Below, piece by piece: positions 37,347-45,851 of a stretch of DNA of 64,000 nt. The notes under the pieces are model-generated. The model had not been told where the DNA came from. It searched no databases and saw only the letters and a list, made by a program, of their open reading frames with translations. The first letter of the stretch is position 1. Every line of letters starts with the position of its first letter. Source of the stretch: CAZIJH01 sp964539655 (GTDB lineage: Archaea > Aenigmatarchaeota > Aenigmatarchaeia > CG10238-14 > SCSR01); the NCBI GenBank assembly GCA_964539655.1, contig CAZIJH010000004.1, positions 1-64,000 of the forward strand, in the 5' to 3' direction. A program made the translations under genes and the position numbers.

Positions 37347-37769
37347 GTGTCCAAAGTTGAATCGGCAATCGGAAATAGGACCGTTGTTGAGCCTGCCATA
37401 ATCGAGGAATCTGTTTTCAAGGACGAGCTGGGAACATACAGGATTTACAAAAATCACGAGGGTCTTTACAACGTCGATTTGGTGCTGAAAAACAGGCTTT
37501 ATGACATTATTGGGTTGTCCGAAAAATTACATACGGCCCTGCGGAAATACAAGGTTATTCTTTTGGGCGCGCCGGATGCGGACCAGTACATCATGGTCTG
37601 CACAAAAAGAAACGGAAAGGAGCACACCGTCAAAGCCCAGCTTACATCCAAAGTAAATTCCGAGAACCAGATTCTGCAGATTATGAGATACGATCCTAGG
37701 AGCGGGAAGGACACTTATCTCTCGGACATAGTTTTCCGGATTCTGTTTGACGAGCGGACCAAGAATTGA
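37347..37769 (+). CDS. Unknown protein with GTG start
   Basis: A 140-residue beta-rich protein. The frame begins at a GTG; no better ATG exists. Segments such as LGTYRIYKNHEGLYNVDLVLKN and YIMVCTKRNGKEHTV are alternating strands. No family recognised. It lies in a plus-strand series of orphans. Confidence 0.55.
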   Translation: MSKVESAIGNRTVVEPAIIEESVFKDELGTYRIYKNHEGLYNVDLVLKNRLYDIIGLSEKLHTALRKYKVILLGAPDADQYIMVCTKRNGKEHTVKAQLTSKVNSENQILQIMRYDPRSGKDTYLSDIVFRILFDERTKN

Positions 37770-37820
37770 ACATCCGATCAAAACAAGTTACTTTTATACT
37801 TTGATGATAATTTTATAATT

Positions 37821-38510
37821 ATGGAATCCGCAAGAGAGATTGATTCTTTTCGCAAAGATCGCGACCTCTTGATGGAAAATTCTTTTCTTCAGTTGACAGG
37901 TTCCAAAGAAATAAAATATGTCGAGATTGTTGGTGTTACGGGTAAGGTTGCTGGTTGGGGTAATAGAAAAAATGACACTTCAAGCGTAATTGATGACGAA
38001 TGCAGGCTTGTCAAGGAATGGTCTGGCCGACAAAGGGATTCGAGAAATTTGCAAACGGATCCAGAAGGGCACGTATTGAGTATGAAGTTTACCACAAACG
38101 GGTATTTTTATTGCAACAAAGGAGGACCGACGATCACAACAAAGATAGACGCGACCCGCGAAGATTCCGATGTTCCGCAATATTTTTCAAGGGCTGTAGA
38201 GGAATTGAAAGTTCTTCATGATTGCATCGAAAAAGAAAGCGAGTGGCTTTGGAAGTATTTGGAACTTCTTACCCTTAGCGGCAAGTCGTTTGTCAAAAAC
38301 AGAACCGAGCTCGAATACGACGGAAGAAAGTACGTGTTTACGGCCGACCCCAAAAGGGAAAATCTCGTGAGGCTGATAAGAAATTTTGGTGACAATAGAG
38401 CGTACGAATCGACTTCCATACAGGCGGACTTCTCGATACAAGACGTAAGCGAGCCGATTAATTTGTTATTAAAACATCAGCAGGAATATTTCGAGAAAGT
38501 GAAAGTGTAG
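37821..38510 (+). CDS. Unknown protein
   Basis: A 229-residue soluble protein. The first half looks beta-rich (KYVEIVGVTGKVAGWGN), the second helical with EELKVLHDCIEKESEWLWKYLELL. It ends four bases before the convergent TraB-like gene. Family not recognised. Confidence 0.55.
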   Translation: MESAREIDSFRKDRDLLMENSFLQLTGSKEIKYVEIVGVTGKVAGWGNRKNDTSSVIDDECRLVKEWSGRQRDSRNLQTDPEGHVLSMKFTTNGYFYCNKGGPTITTKIDATREDSDVPQYFSRAVEELKVLHDCIEKESEWLWKYLELLTLSGKSFVKNRTELEYDGRKYVFTADPKRENLVRLIRNFGDNRAYESTSIQADFSIQDVSEPINLLLKHQQEYFEKVKV

Positions 38511-38514
38511 AATG

Positions 38515-39363
38515 TTATAATTTCAATCCTTTCTTCCTGAACCAGTTCAAAATCAATGTGTTCTCGTCCGCGCTAGTCCAGAACGGCGAAGAATATTTTT
38601 CTATGTACCTCGCCAAATCTTCGAAATCACTAGGTTTGATCTTGTCGTCTACTTGCAAATACGCATCGTAAAGCTCCTTTGAACTGTAACTTGACCCGAG
38701 CAAGGACATTCCCAGTTCCTGCGTCAGAAAATAAAGTTTCACCTCGTCGTCGGTCAGGGTGCCGTTTTTTCTGTAGTTACGGCATATCTGTATCTCCAGG
38801 CTGATCGGAAATTTTTCCGTGGGATAAACTGATTCGACTTGTTTGCCGAGCTTCTGAAATTCGATTTCTGGAAAATGGGCGATCCCTAAAATCCCCAACA
38901 TCCTGCCGTCCTCCCCGTATTTCTTTTCCATTTCCAGGATATCGGCGGCGATCTTTTCGTCGCGCCTGCGGTCCGCTTCGAGATACTGAAGTTCTATTTT
39001 CTTTGTGATTGAAAATGCTTCCTCGGTATGGTTTTTGACGTACAGTTTAAACGACTTCAGCAAATCTTGTACGATGTCCATTTTCGGAGAATGCACAAAT
39101 GGGGAATTTTCAACTTCTACCGGCTTCCCGCTATTTCTCAGATATCTGAAAAATTCCTTTTGTATCGGGACAAATATGTTTGAAAGTTTCACATTTGATT
39201 TCCCTTTGGAGGAGATGTCGTTGTACAATTTTACCGTGCGATCCCTTACGAGGGTCCCGCTTTCCTCCATGAAAATAACGTTCGACCATTCGAAAAGCTC
39301 TCTGAATCTGTCTGTTCTCAGATAGATACTCTCGTGCGGAGATTTGAAAAATTTGACCTGCAT
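38515..39363 (-). CDS. TraB/PrgY (TIKI-like) superfamily protein
   Basis: A 282-residue protein from the Met at 39363. SPHESIYLRTDRFRELFEWSNVIFMEESG resembles the N-terminal strand-helix and acidic pair of TraB/TIKI proteins; later the RRRDEKIAADILEM segment corresponds to the RD-xx-[MI]A motif and GRMLGILGIAHFPEI to the VVGxGH motif. Members are putative metal-dependent hydrolases or proteases. No membrane helices in the part shown. Assignment rests on these three blocks and is moderate. Confidence 0.55.
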   Translation of the reverse strand: MQVKFFKSPHESIYLRTDRFRELFEWSNVIFMEESGTLVRDRTVKLYNDISSKGKSNVKLSNIFVPIQKEFFRYLRNSGKPVEVENSPFVHSPKMDIVQDLLKSFKLYVKNHTEEAFSITKKIELQYLEADRRRDEKIAADILEMEKKYGEDGRMLGILGIAHFPEIEFQKLGKQVESVYPTEKFPISLEIQICRNYRKNGTLTDDEVKLYFLTQELGMSLLGSSYSSKELYDAYLQVDDKIKPSDFEDLARYIEKYSSPFWTSADENTLILNWFRKKGLKL

Positions 39364-39419
39364 GCAGTATAGAAGAACAATAAATCTTAAATATTTCACG
39401 AGCGAACTGATTATCAGCA

Positions 39420-39713
39420 ATGTTTGAAAAACTGGGACGCATCACGGCTGCCTTGCCCGCTGGGAAACAATTGCATACTGCGAGAACGTATCTTGATTAC
39501 GCTTCGATTCTTACATTCGTTCTGAATTCTGCGGATGTCGTGTATAATCTAGCAACAAAATATCATTTGGACGAGACATATGTTAGACATCTGAAGACAG
39601 GCAATCCTGTGATTGACAATGGGTTATCCGTACTTGGGGCATACGGGGCTGCCAGATTGCTCTATATGTACATTACGAGAGACTTTTGCAAAACGAATGC
39701 GGAAAAGAAATAA
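39420..39713 (+). CDS. Small unknown protein, weakly hydrophobic
   Basis: A 97-residue protein with a partly hydrophobic middle (YLDYASILTFVLNSADVVYNLA) and another near VLGAYGAARLLYMYI, maybe membrane-associated. It is divergent from the TraB-like gene. Family unknown. Confidence 0.5.
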   Translation: MFEKLGRITAALPAGKQLHTARTYLDYASILTFVLNSADVVYNLATKYHLDETYVRHLKTGNPVIDNGLSVLGAYGAARLLYMYITRDFCKTNAEKK

Positions 39714-39846
39714 ATTCAGAATCCTCTCGAGATGGTATGAAATGCCGATCGTGCAGGAATATTTCAAAAATCAGAAAAAATTGGCAAAGAAGACAATTAA
39801 AAAAATTTGATCGGATAGAAAAGAAAATTGAGTCGACTTAATTTCT

Positions 39847-39924
39847 TTATCTGTATCTGTCCTGTTTTTTGAATTTCTTCTTGGTTGTCCTTCGGTTCCT
39901 GATCTTTTGTTTTTCGCTCTTCAT
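39847..39924 (-). CDS. Tiny very basic ORF (25 residues)
   Basis: ATG 39924 to TAA 39847 encodes 25 residues, about half Lys or Arg (MKSEKQKIRNRRTTKKKF). Size and composition resemble small ribosomal proteins such as L41e, but the sequence does not match the L41e pattern well. It could also be a random frame. Confidence 0.3.
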   Translation of the reverse strand: MKSEKQKIRNRRTTKKKFKKQDRYR

Positions 39925-40015
39925 AATTAGTATTTGTTTTCCGGATATAAAATGTTCAAATTGACCAAAATATGTTGCGGCTACGAATTTTTCCATATAA
40001 ATCAAGGATCAATAA

Positions 40016-40498
40016 CTACAGATTGATGTTGAGATTTTTTTCGTCTTCGCCTTCGTGAGGTTCTTCTTCCTCGCCTTCTTGCTCTTCGTTCTCTTCTAAA
40101 CTTTCTTTCGACTGCTCCTCCTCTTCCGATTTCTTCTGCTGGTCGGCCTGCTCTTTTGTTTCCTGTATCGTTCCCGGCTCGTGTTCGGGAGACGAGTATA
40201 TCGTGTACAATTTCAGATCCTCGCTGCCAGTGTTTCTCACGTTGTGTTTCGTGCCGCATCCGACAAGGACAAGATGGCCGGGCCTGACGTCCTCCCTTTC
40301 GTCGTCGACTATTGCTTCTCCTTCGCCTTGCACAACTACGATCGCCTGGTCAGTATCATCGTGAACTTCTTCTCCTATCTCTCCCTGCGGAGGAATGCTC
40401 ATCACCGTTACCTGAAGATCGTCGGCAGTGATCACCTCCTTCCTGTATGAGCTGTTCTGCTTCGCCAGCTCGAAAATGTTCTGGTTGAATCTCATCAT
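40016..40498 (-). CDS. Cupin-domain protein with acidic tail
   Basis: A 160-residue protein from the Met at 40498 (four residues shorter than the longest frame). Residues about 20-105 are a cupin barrel: GEIGEEVHDDTDQAIVVVQGEGEA and RPGHLVLVGCGTKHNVRNTGSEDL hold the two cupin motifs with His and Glu metal ligands. The last 50 residues are almost wholly Glu, Gln, Lys and Ser. Role unknown; many cupins are sugar isomerases or small-molecule binders. Followed upstream by the DUF1059 gene in the same direction. Confidence 0.85.
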   Translation of the reverse strand: MMRFNQNIFELAKQNSSYRKEVITADDLQVTVMSIPPQGEIGEEVHDDTDQAIVVVQGEGEAIVDDEREDVRPGHLVLVGCGTKHNVRNTGSEDLKLYTIYSSPEHEPGTIQETKEQADQQKKSEEEEQSKESLEENEEQEGEEEEPHEGEDEKNLNINL

Positions 40499-40517
40499 TT
40501 TTCCATACACCTTTTGG

Positions 40518-40688
40518 CTAGGGTTTTATCGCGCCCTTGATCTGCTCCTCCATTTCAGGCGTCATCTTTTTCATGTTGTGGACCTTGCTTGCGTGTTCCT
40601 CTATCTTGCGCATGAGCTTGTCCTCGTTGTCGGCGTCTGTCTGGAACGAGCAGTCCATTCCTATGTCCTCGCATTTGAACGATGGCAT
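40518..40688 (-). CDS. DUF1059 small protein
   Basis: A 56-residue protein from the Met at 40688. MPSFKCEDIGMDCSFQTDADNEDKLMRKIEEHASKVH reproduces the DUF1059 pattern: two cysteines flanking a GM-D turn and a helix ending in H. The family is common in archaea; function unknown. It is 19 bases before the cupin gene. Confidence 0.9.
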   Translation of the reverse strand: MPSFKCEDIGMDCSFQTDADNEDKLMRKIEEHASKVHNMKKMTPEMEEQIKGAIKP

Positions 40689-40789
40689 TCGAATCACCAT
40701 GATGGTATGGACCGATTTCTATATAAATTTTGAGTATTTTTTTGATAGCCATCATTCTGGAATCAGTTTCAAAAGGAAATTAAAAATTT

Positions 40790-41695
40790 TTAAATTGATT
40801 TCATTGAAAACGAATACGAGTGAGATTTCACCAATGCGCTATATGTTCTTCGCTTTTTGGAGCCGCTTATTTCGAGTTGCGACATCACCAATCCGACTTG
40901 CATCAGTTGATCCAAATAAACATTAGGTGTGTATCCGACCTCCCTTGTCAAATCTCCCAGCGTCATCGACCCGCCGGATTTCAGATGCTCGTATAACTCC
41001 TTTGCTTTCGGACTCCTGGACAGGAGCAGTCTGCCGTTCCTCATTTCACGATAATAATCCTTTTTCTCTTTGTCAAACTGCCTGTATTTGGGTGTTACCA
41101 GATATTTGACATCGTCCCCAACCGGTGTCGAACTTATCCATCCCATACCGGTAAGATCATTTATGTGTCCGGTGGGATCTATTCCCAGAAGATTTCCCAA
41201 TTCGTTTAACGTGCTTACTCTTCCGTCAGATATCGCATAGAACACCCTGTCAAGGTCGGTGAGGTCATGGAGATTTTCAAAACTTCCAAAAATGTCGTCG
41301 AATGTGAATTTCTTGCGCGGGATATTTTCAGCTCCGACTCTCTTCCTGTCAGCCGGTTCTAGCACCAGTTCGAAATCGAATTTGTGCAATTTCTGCGCGT
41401 TCTCTTCCTCGTATCCTGAATTGAGAATTCTCTGCTCGAATTCTCCGTCCGTAAGGACAGTCAGCCCATACACACCTTTTTCCGTGTAAGTCTCCAAAAA
41501 TTTGGAATAGGGATAAAAGCGGTCCCCGTCCACCTTCACCATCTTTTGTTTTTGCAACCCGGAAAAATGGGAGACATTTTCCGGACTTGTGACGAGTACG
41601 TATTTCTTGCCGATTTTTTTGACTTGTCCTGCGACCTCTGCCGAAAATCTTATGACGGCGACGTTCTTTACGATTGATGACTGGGATTCCATCAT
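40790..41695 (-). CDS. Winged-helix-like protein, unknown
   Basis: A 301-residue protein. The second half has two winged-helix-like segments: RVSTLNELGNLLGIDPTGHINDLTGMGWI and GSMTLGDLTREVGYTPNVYLDQLMQVGLV, each a helix-turn-helix followed by a strand. The first half is alpha/beta without motif. A DNA-binding regulatory role is likely but not shown. It is divergent from the zinc/manganese-type ABC transporter, so it could regulate it. Confidence 0.6.
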   Translation of the reverse strand: MMESQSSIVKNVAVIRFSAEVAGQVKKIGKKYVLVTSPENVSHFSGLQKQKMVKVDGDRFYPYSKFLETYTEKGVYGLTVLTDGEFEQRILNSGYEEENAQKLHKFDFELVLEPADRKRVGAENIPRKKFTFDDIFGSFENLHDLTDLDRVFYAISDGRVSTLNELGNLLGIDPTGHINDLTGMGWISSTPVGDDVKYLVTPKYRQFDKEKKDYYREMRNGRLLLSRSPKAKELYEHLKSGGSMTLGDLTREVGYTPNVYLDQLMQVGLVMSQLEISGSKKRRTYSALVKSHSYSFSMKSI

Positions 41696-41778
41696 ATGTG
41701 ATAATTTCAGCGCTCAGCTTTAATAATGGATGATGCCATGAAAAATTGATTATATTCTCGAAAAATTATATTCAATTT

Positions 41779-42483
41779 ATGGCAAGCTCCAATTTCTTGC
41801 TGGAAGTCAGCAATTTGAGCGTTAAACTGAAAGACGAGGTCATTTTAGACAAAATCAGCTTCAAGGCGAGAAAGGGATCGACGACCGCGATAGTCGGCCC
41901 GAACGGCGCAGGCAAGACAACTCTTTTCAAGGCTCTTTTGAATCTTGTTCCGTACAGCGGAAAAATAAAATGGCACAAGAAAATAAAGATCGGGTACGTT
42001 CCGCAAAATCTTTCGGTCAGCGACATGCCAATTTCTGTGAAAGAATTTTTGCTGCTTAAAAACTGTTCTACCGATGACATGGAAGAATGCCTTAGCCGTG
42101 TGGGGCTGGAAGGCGAAGAAATAATTGACAAAAGATTGGACTCGTTGTCCGGAGGAGAGCTGCAGAAAGTTTTGATTGCATGGGCCATCTCGGACAAACC
42201 TGACCTGCTTCTTTTTGACGAGCCCACTACCGGAGTCGATGTGGGAAGCGAGGAACTGATTTACGAGATGCTGGCGAAGCTCGAGAAAGAAACTAAGATG
42301 ACAATGTTACTGATAACGCACAACGTTCATTCGATAAAATATTATTCGGATTACGTGCTCGCGCTCGACAAGTCAGTTTTGTTTTTCGGAGAATCGAAGA
42401 AGATAACCGAGCCGCATCTGATAAAGGCAGTTTACGGGAGCCATTCCTTGTTCGACGAGCACAGCCACGAGGACGATCGGTAA
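41779..42483 (+). CDS. ABC transporter ATPase, Zn/Mn family
   Basis: A 234-residue ATPase from the ATG at 41779. Walker A GPNGAGKTT, Q-loop YVPQN, signature LSGGELQK, Walker B LLLFDEP and switch LITHNVH are all present. The C-terminus HSLFDEHSHEDD is His/Asp-rich, usual for ZnuC/MntB-type ATPases. Its stop touches the start of the permease gene. The substrate-binding protein is not in the window. Confidence 0.9.
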   Translation: MASSNFLLEVSNLSVKLKDEVILDKISFKARKGSTTAIVGPNGAGKTTLFKALLNLVPYSGKIKWHKKIKIGYVPQNLSVSDMPISVKEFLLLKNCSTDDMEECLSRVGLEGEEIIDKRLDSLSGGELQKVLIAWAISDKPDLLLFDEPTTGVDVGSEELIYEMLAKLEKETKMTMLLITHNVHSIKYYSDYVLALDKSVLFFGESKKITEPHLIKAVYGSHSLFDEHSHEDDR

Positions 42484-43266
42484 ATGATAGACAACCTTAC
42501 GATTAGCCTTCTGGCGGGAGCTTTCTTCGGTCTTGCCGCAGGATATCTCGGCTCACTGATGGTCCTCAAGAAAATGGCGCTCGTCGGTGACGCACTTTCC
42601 CATGTAGCGCTGCCGGGACTCGCGCTTGGAATAATTTTCAACTTCAATCCGTTCGTGGGCGCGTTCGTTTTCCTGCTCGCCGCCGCTCTCGCAACCGGGT
42701 ACCTCCAGAATCTGACAAAACTATCGTTCGATACGATAATTGGAATATTTTTTACTTTCTCGCTTTCGATTGGTATTCTTATAATGCCGGAAGCCGAGCT
42801 TCTCGAGTCGCTATTCGGAGACATTGCTGGCATTAACTTGCTCGACGCGGCAATCGCAGTTTCATTTTCAATTGTTGCAATAATTCTGACAAAAATTTTC
42901 TACAAGAAAATTGTGCTCGGCACGATTTCGGAGGACCTTGCGGCTTCGACTGGAATAAACACGAAAAGGGCTAACATAACGTATCTGTTGCTCGTCTCGC
43001 TTCTCGTCGCGATCGGAATAAAATTCATCGGCGCGCTGCTCGTCGGAGCTCTTGTCATAATTCCTGCCGCCGCCGCGAAGATAGTGAGCTCGAGCCAGAA
43101 AATGTACGCCGTCTTGAGTTCTCTATTCGGAGCTGCTAGCATAATCCTTGGAATTTTGTCGTCCAGCTATCTTAATCTGCCGGCTGGACCGCTCGCTATA
43201 GCCGCGGGAATCGGAATTTTCGTCATTTCCGTAATCGTTGGAAGCATGCCGAAAAGCAAGGATTAA
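42484..43266 (+). CDS. ABC-3 family metal transporter permease
   Basis: A 260-residue membrane protein with about eight helices. LVGDALSHVALPGLALG after helix 1 is the hallmark of the ABC-3 family (ZnuB, MntC type), followed by GxLLVGALVIIPAAAA near the end. It forms the channel for zinc or manganese import with the ATPase encoded immediately upstream. Confidence 0.92.
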   Translation: MIDNLTISLLAGAFFGLAAGYLGSLMVLKKMALVGDALSHVALPGLALGIIFNFNPFVGAFVFLLAAALATGYLQNLTKLSFDTIIGIFFTFSLSIGILIMPEAELLESLFGDIAGINLLDAAIAVSFSIVAIILTKIFYKKIVLGTISEDLAASTGINTKRANITYLLLVSLLVAIGIKFIGALLVGALVIIPAAAAKIVSSSQKMYAVLSSLFGAASIILGILSSSYLNLPAGPLAIAAGIGIFVISVIVGSMPKSKD

Positions 43267-43299
43267 TAATCCAATTGGAAATTAGTTTAAGGACCAAGT

Positions 43300-44166
43300 A
43301 TGGAAAGGAAATTTTTCACTGACATTTTTTCAGAAACGGAATCAAACGTGATAACGTTCGGCGTTCCGATAGGAAGGAAATCCAGGCAGTCTTTGTCTTC
43401 TATCCGCAACGTGAGCTGGTTCATCGAACCTTTCGACATCGACAAGAAAAAAAATCTTATGGAAAATGTCAAAATTTTCGACAAAGGGGATATTGAAATT
43501 AAAAATTACGGCGAGATGGAAAAAGTTTCGGAAGCCGTGCGCGACATTGCGGGCAAAAATAAAATCCCGTTTGCGATCGGAGGCGGTCATCTCTTATCGT
43601 ACTATACTGCAAAAGAGATGCCGAAAGATGCAAAGATCATTGTGTTCGACTGTCACGCGGACATGAAAGACGACTACATGGACGAAAAAATGGTTGATTT
43701 GGATTTCATTTCGGATGGCGCCGAGCTCAGTCCGAAGATGAACGACTCGGTTTGGTGCAGGCGGTTGAGCGAGAAAATCAATCCGGAAAATATTTTCCTG
43801 ATCGGGCTGAGAACTTTTGACGAGGACGATTTGAAATACATGGAGGAGAAGAAAATTCATTTCGTGACTGCGTCCGACCTGAAGAAAAACATAAACGAAG
43901 TGAGGACCGCTCTCTGGAAATTCACGGAAAATTCGAACGTTCACATCTCGCTTGACATGGATGTTTTTGATCCGTCGATCGCTCCTGCTGTCGATCATCC
44001 TGAACCGGGAGGGCTCACGTTCAGGGAATTCCAGAATCTTTTGCAGGACGTCAACGGAAAGATTGTCGGCATAGACTTATGCTGCCTGAAGCCGATTCCC
44101 GAAAACGAGGTTACCGAATTCTTGGCCGTACGTTCGGTTTTGGAAATCATGGGATTGGTCAAGTAA
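43300..44166 (+). CDS. Ureohydrolase (agmatinase/arginase family)
   Basis: A 288-residue dimanganese hydrolase. IGGGH near residue 95, FDCHADMKDDY near 118 and SLDMDVFDPSIAPAV near 215 give the metal ligands His, DxHxD and DxD. The HPEPGG loop and a final glutamate are kept. Family members split agmatine or arginine to urea and the amine, an entry to polyamines, though the substrate loop here (DDYMDEKMV in place of typical YxxxxYSHGTP) differs, so the substrate is unsure. Located after the metal transporter that could supply Mn. Confidence 0.88.
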   Translation: MERKFFTDIFSETESNVITFGVPIGRKSRQSLSSIRNVSWFIEPFDIDKKKNLMENVKIFDKGDIEIKNYGEMEKVSEAVRDIAGKNKIPFAIGGGHLLSYYTAKEMPKDAKIIVFDCHADMKDDYMDEKMVDLDFISDGAELSPKMNDSVWCRRLSEKINPENIFLIGLRTFDEDDLKYMEEKKIHFVTASDLKKNINEVRTALWKFTENSNVHISLDMDVFDPSIAPAVDHPEPGGLTFREFQNLLQDVNGKIVGIDLCCLKPIPENEVTEFLAVRSVLEIMGLVK

Positions 44167-44234
44167 TTGAGTATTCAGGAATGAAGTATCTTCTGCCAGA
44201 CAAAAATTAGTAATAAATTTGGTCATAAAATTAA

Positions 44235-44242
44235 GCGGGGGT
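44235..44242 (+). repeat. Eight-base copy of the tRNA-Leu 5' end
   Basis: GCGGGGGT, standing out in very AT-rich DNA, repeats the first eight bases of tRNA-Leu (44965-44972). The two copies flank the LAGLIDADG gene, like a duplication made on insertion. Confidence 0.55.
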
Positions 44243-44280
44243 ATAACAATTTAAATAATAAAAAAATAATAATAAACAAT

Positions 44281-44961
44281 ATGAATTTTCAAAAAACTGC
44301 AGAACTTGCAGAATTTGTGGCTGACATTACCGGTGATGGTCATTTGCAATTTAATGAACATCGAGGAAATATTCAATTTACTTCAAAAAATCTATTTTCA
44401 ATTAAAAATTTTAGAAAACTTTGTAAAAATTTGTTTGATACCGATACAAAATTAATGAAAATAAAGAAAGACGGCAAATCATTTACGCTTCGATATAGAA
44501 CATATTTTTCTTCTTTTGCAATTGCTAGTGAATTAGTAAAATTAGGAGTTCCATTTGGGAACAAAACGAACAAAATTTTTAGTATACCCAATTGGATTTT
44601 GAAAGGAAATTCAGAACTCAAGAAAGCATATTTACGCGCATTCTATACTTGTGAAGGATCAGTTTATTGTACTAAAAATAAAGATAAACTGAGATGGAGG
44701 ATAGAATTAGAACAATATAAAAATGAAAAATTAAAACATAGAGGGAAAATTTTTATGAACCAGATAAAACATTTACTTGGAGATTTTGATGTTATAACAT
44801 CACCAGTCAGATTTGGAAAGAAACAGAAAAGAAAAGACGGATCATCTTCAATTGCATTGAAAATTGATATCGAAAAGTCATCATTTGAAAAATTTGCTAA
44901 TAACATAGGGTTTAACGATAAGTTTAAGACTCAAAAATTACTAACTGCAATTGCAGAATAA
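44281..44961 (+). CDS. LAGLIDADG homing endonuclease abutting tRNA-Leu
   Basis: A 226-residue protein with two LAGLIDADG motifs, LAEFVADITGDGHL at the N-terminus and AYLRAFYTCEGSV near residue 125 (Asp replaced by Glu in the second). It is strongly AT-rich. The stop is three bases before the first base of tRNA-Leu, and an eight-base copy of that tRNA's start lies 39 bases before the ATG. It has no intron or intein around it, so it is a free-standing gene placed at a tRNA 5' end, parallel to the one at 34986. The tRNA gene is complete. Confidence 0.88.
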   Translation: MNFQKTAELAEFVADITGDGHLQFNEHRGNIQFTSKNLFSIKNFRKLCKNLFDTDTKLMKIKKDGKSFTLRYRTYFSSFAIASELVKLGVPFGNKTNKIFSIPNWILKGNSELKKAYLRAFYTCEGSVYCTKNKDKLRWRIELEQYKNEKLKHRGKIFMNQIKHLLGDFDVITSPVRFGKKQKRKDGSSSIALKIDIEKSSFEKFANNIGFNDKFKTQKLLTAIAE

Positions 44962-44964
44962 TAT

Positions 44965-45050
44965 GCGGGGGTCAGATAGCCCGGTCAATTCTGCTGGCTT
45001 GAGGTGCCAGTCCTTTAGTAGGTACGCGAGTTCGAATCTCGCCCCCCGCA
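44965..45050 (+). tRNA. tRNA-Leu(GAG)
   Basis: A type II tRNA: acceptor GCGGGGG/CCCCCGC, D stem AGA/TCT, anticodon stem CTGGC/GCCAG with loop TTGAGGT (anticodon GAG), long variable arm TCCTTTAGTAGGTA, T stem GCGAG/CTCGC around TTCGAAT, discriminator A. No intron. The upstream gene ends three bases before it, leaving no room for its own normally spaced promoter. Confidence 0.95.
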
Positions 45051-45068
45051 CTCTTATTTTCCGAAAAT

Positions 45069-45788
45069 CTAATGTTGCAAAACCTGCTCCCATGGGACAT
45101 AGTTGAAATTCAGTTTCACAAACGAGCTTGATTTCTCGTCGAACATGTAGTGTATCAGCGAGCAGTTTTTGATGTATGTGTGATCGTTGTTAAACATTTC
45201 GACTGGAATATTTTCTATTTGTTTTACAAAAAGTTCGATTGGTTTGAGATGACTTACAAACAATAAATTTTTCCCTGCATATTTCGGAAATATTTCATTT
45301 GTGAAATTGAGAATTCTGATGCCAACTTCTTCTGGGCTTTCGCTTTTTTCCCCAGGAGGTTTGTGCTTGTATCTGCCGATCTCTTTCTTTTTTGCCAAAT
45401 GTTCTGGATACCTTTTTTCTATTCCCTTGTCGGTGAGTCTCTGCCATTCCCCGAATTCCCTTTCGCGCAATCTTTTGTCGAAAGATGTTTCTGGCATTGC
45501 GCATCCCAATTCGTACAATTGGCCAAGTATTATCTGCATCGTGTCGCGCGTCCTGCGATAAGGCGAACAAAAAATCGCATCAATTGGCGGGAATTTTTCT
45601 GCAATGTATCTGCCGGTAATTTGGGCCTGAGATTTTCCAATATCCGTCAAGCCAACCATTTCGTCTTCCTTGGCTATCTCAATTTCTTCCAGTCCAAGCT
45701 CTCTTGCCCTCATCCTTGCCTGGTTACCTTCCGAAAAGGCATGCCTTACTAGCAAAAGATTTTTCGGGCACGTGTTAGAATCTGACAT
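45069..45788 (-). CDS. Histidine-phosphatase family protein (phosphoglycerate-mutase-like)
   Basis: A 239-residue enzyme from the Met at 45788. LLLVRHAFSEGN has the catalytic RH, SPYRRTRDT the second arginine, REREFGEW the acid region and FVSHLKPI the second histidine. These enzymes dephosphorylate sugars or other metabolites, or act as phosphoglycerate mutases. Substrate not determined. It is convergent with tRNA-Leu. Confidence 0.88.
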   Translation of the reverse strand: MSDSNTCPKNLLLVRHAFSEGNQARMRARELGLEEIEIAKEDEMVGLTDIGKSQAQITGRYIAEKFPPIDAIFCSPYRRTRDTMQIILGQLYELGCAMPETSFDKRLREREFGEWQRLTDKGIEKRYPEHLAKKKEIGRYKHKPPGEKSESPEEVGIRILNFTNEIFPKYAGKNLLFVSHLKPIELFVKQIENIPVEMFNNDHTYIKNCSLIHYMFDEKSSSFVKLNFNYVPWEQVLQH

Positions 45789-45851
45789 ATACAATTAAGG
45801 ATAGGATGAAAAAATTTAACTGGTTTATGGTTGCTCGAAATTTGAGCCGGT

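Noticed and set aside
39613..39810. 65-residue plus ORF
   Set aside because: Mostly another frame of the 97-residue protein; only the last 22 residues are outside it.
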